In this document: positions 63,569 through 64,000 of the stretch, piece by piece
Layout of the letters: the number at the start of each line of letters is the position of its first letter
Numbering within the stretch: position 1 is the first letter of the stretch
Assembly: GCF_030708075.1 (NCBI RefSeq)
Contig: NZ_CP117982.1
Coordinates: 682,001 to 746,000 of the forward strand
DNA: 64,000 bases
Direction of reading: 5' to 3'
Origin: Candidatus Epulonipiscium viviparus
GTDB lineage: Bacteria; Bacillota; Clostridia; Lachnospirales; Cellulosilyticaceae
The notes under the pieces: generated by a model
Database searches by the model: none
Told to the model about the DNA's origin: nothing
What the model saw: the letters and a program-made list of their open reading frames with translations, nothing else
Made by a program: the position numbers and the translations under genes

Positions 63569-64000
63569 TTAGGTTTCTGAAAACATATAAGAAACGACGC
63601 AGGCGACGACCATAAAAAGTATTGCACTGATACCGGTAAAATTTAATGGAAGCCCGGGATAAATAGTAAAAATGGAGCCAACAACCAAACCTAAAATAAC
63701 GAGATATGTGCCTTGAGTATAATTGCTTAAAAGAGCTTGTACGAGAGAGCTTCCGCCAATCAATCCGATTACCATTCCAAATCCAAATAATATAAGAATC
63801 CATAAATTATGAGAACTTAAAATATTGCTAAAACTTACGGTACCTTGTAAAAGACCTAGAGCTAGGCTAGTTACAATGGAAATAGAAGCGATGATAGTTT
63901 CGTAGCAGCCGATGGTGAGTAGAATAAAAGAGCCGCTGATGCCGGGAATAATCATGGTAAAGGCACTGATAGCACCTGCAAAAATGAATAAGATTGCAGT
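63569..64000 (-). CDS. DUF368 family membrane protein (partial, cut by the window edge)
   Basis: The frame is open from the right edge to the stop at 63569-63571, giving the C-terminal 143 residues. The ATG at 63955 is internal, since the preceding in-frame codons (FAGAISAFT) continue the conserved GAISAFTMIIPGISGSF motif of DUF368. Four hydrophobic segments are visible. Suggested roles for the family concern lipid-carrier recycling, but none is certain here. Confidence 0.85.
   Translation of the reverse strand, partial: TAILFIFAGAISAFTMIIPGISGSFILLTIGCYETIIASISIVTSLALGLLQGTVSFSNILSSHNLWILILFGFGMVIGLIGGSSLVQALLSNYTQGTYLVILGLVVGSIFTIYPGLPLNFTGISAILFMVVACVVSYMFSET

Noticed and set aside
63507-63803. 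98-residue reverse-strand frame
   Set aside because: It lies mostly within DUF368 in another frame, has an odd basic/aromatic composition and no start signal.

Overview
The window looks like the chromosome of an AT-rich Gram-positive bacterium of the Clostridia (Bacillota), perhaps of the Lachnospirales type. The evidence is the rpsB-tsf / pyrH-frr-uppS-cdsA-dxr-rseP-ispG gene order, strong AGGAGG ribosome-binding sites, consensus TTGACA/TATAAT promoters, T-tailed hairpin terminators, lipobox lipoproteins, an ECF vitamin transporter subunit and DUF3899/DUF4003/DUF368 proteins. Enzymes for fucosides, alpha-glycosides and hexuronates suggest a polysaccharide-rich habitat such as a gut. The exact genus is not determinable from this sequence alone. 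No rRNA, tRNA, CRISPR array, prophage or transposase was seen.

Layout. 1-9.5 kb: an oligopeptide ABC transporter operon with the tail of one binding protein, a second binding protein carrying a broken Glu/Pro/Val repeat tail, two permeases with large insertions, two ATPases and a small membrane protein. 9.5-15.5 kb (minus strand): a QueG-like iron-sulfur protein, a TctABC-type tricarboxylate transporter whose TctA is truncated by a duplicated gene end, and a BspA-like LRR protein. 15.7-26 kb: GH31 glycosidase, secreted propeller-like protein, ECF S-component, two small unknowns, altronate dehydratase, tagaturonate reductase and GH29 alpha-L-fucosidase. 26-40 kb (minus strand): four paralogous secreted proteins of about 1000 residues ending in a copper-amine-oxidase-N-like (stalk) domain, plus a broken 3' fragment of a fifth. 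40-52.5 kb: thyA-folA facing the essential ispG...rpsB block, then a cyclophilin, an M18 aminopeptidase and a DUF4003 protein. 52.6-64 kb: P-loop kinase-like protein, a membrane-anchored acidic repeat region joined to a YtcJ-like amidohydrolase, an antiporter, a Sel1-repeat protein, a membrane-anchored nuclease, an orphan sugar-binding lipoprotein, a BNR-repeat protein and a DUF368 protein cut by the window edge.

The strongest new signal is in the four-gene surface-protein array. Every gene has a TTGACT-N17-TATAAT (or TATACT) promoter, and exactly 16 bp upstream of each -35 box lies a direct repeat of GTAA half-sites one helical turn apart. This matches the operator type of OmpR/PhoB-family regulators such as WalR. 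Three of the four long leaders also carry a conserved hairpin with two alternative left arms. The array therefore looks like one co-regulated surface regulon.

A second theme is genome plasticity. Three genes have had their 3' ends copied elsewhere (LRR gene, iron-sulfur gene, stalk gene). Two long coding repeat arrays are interrupted by 1-2 nt indels, yet the frame entering and leaving each array is the same. Assembly or sequencing error must be excluded for these before reading biology into them.
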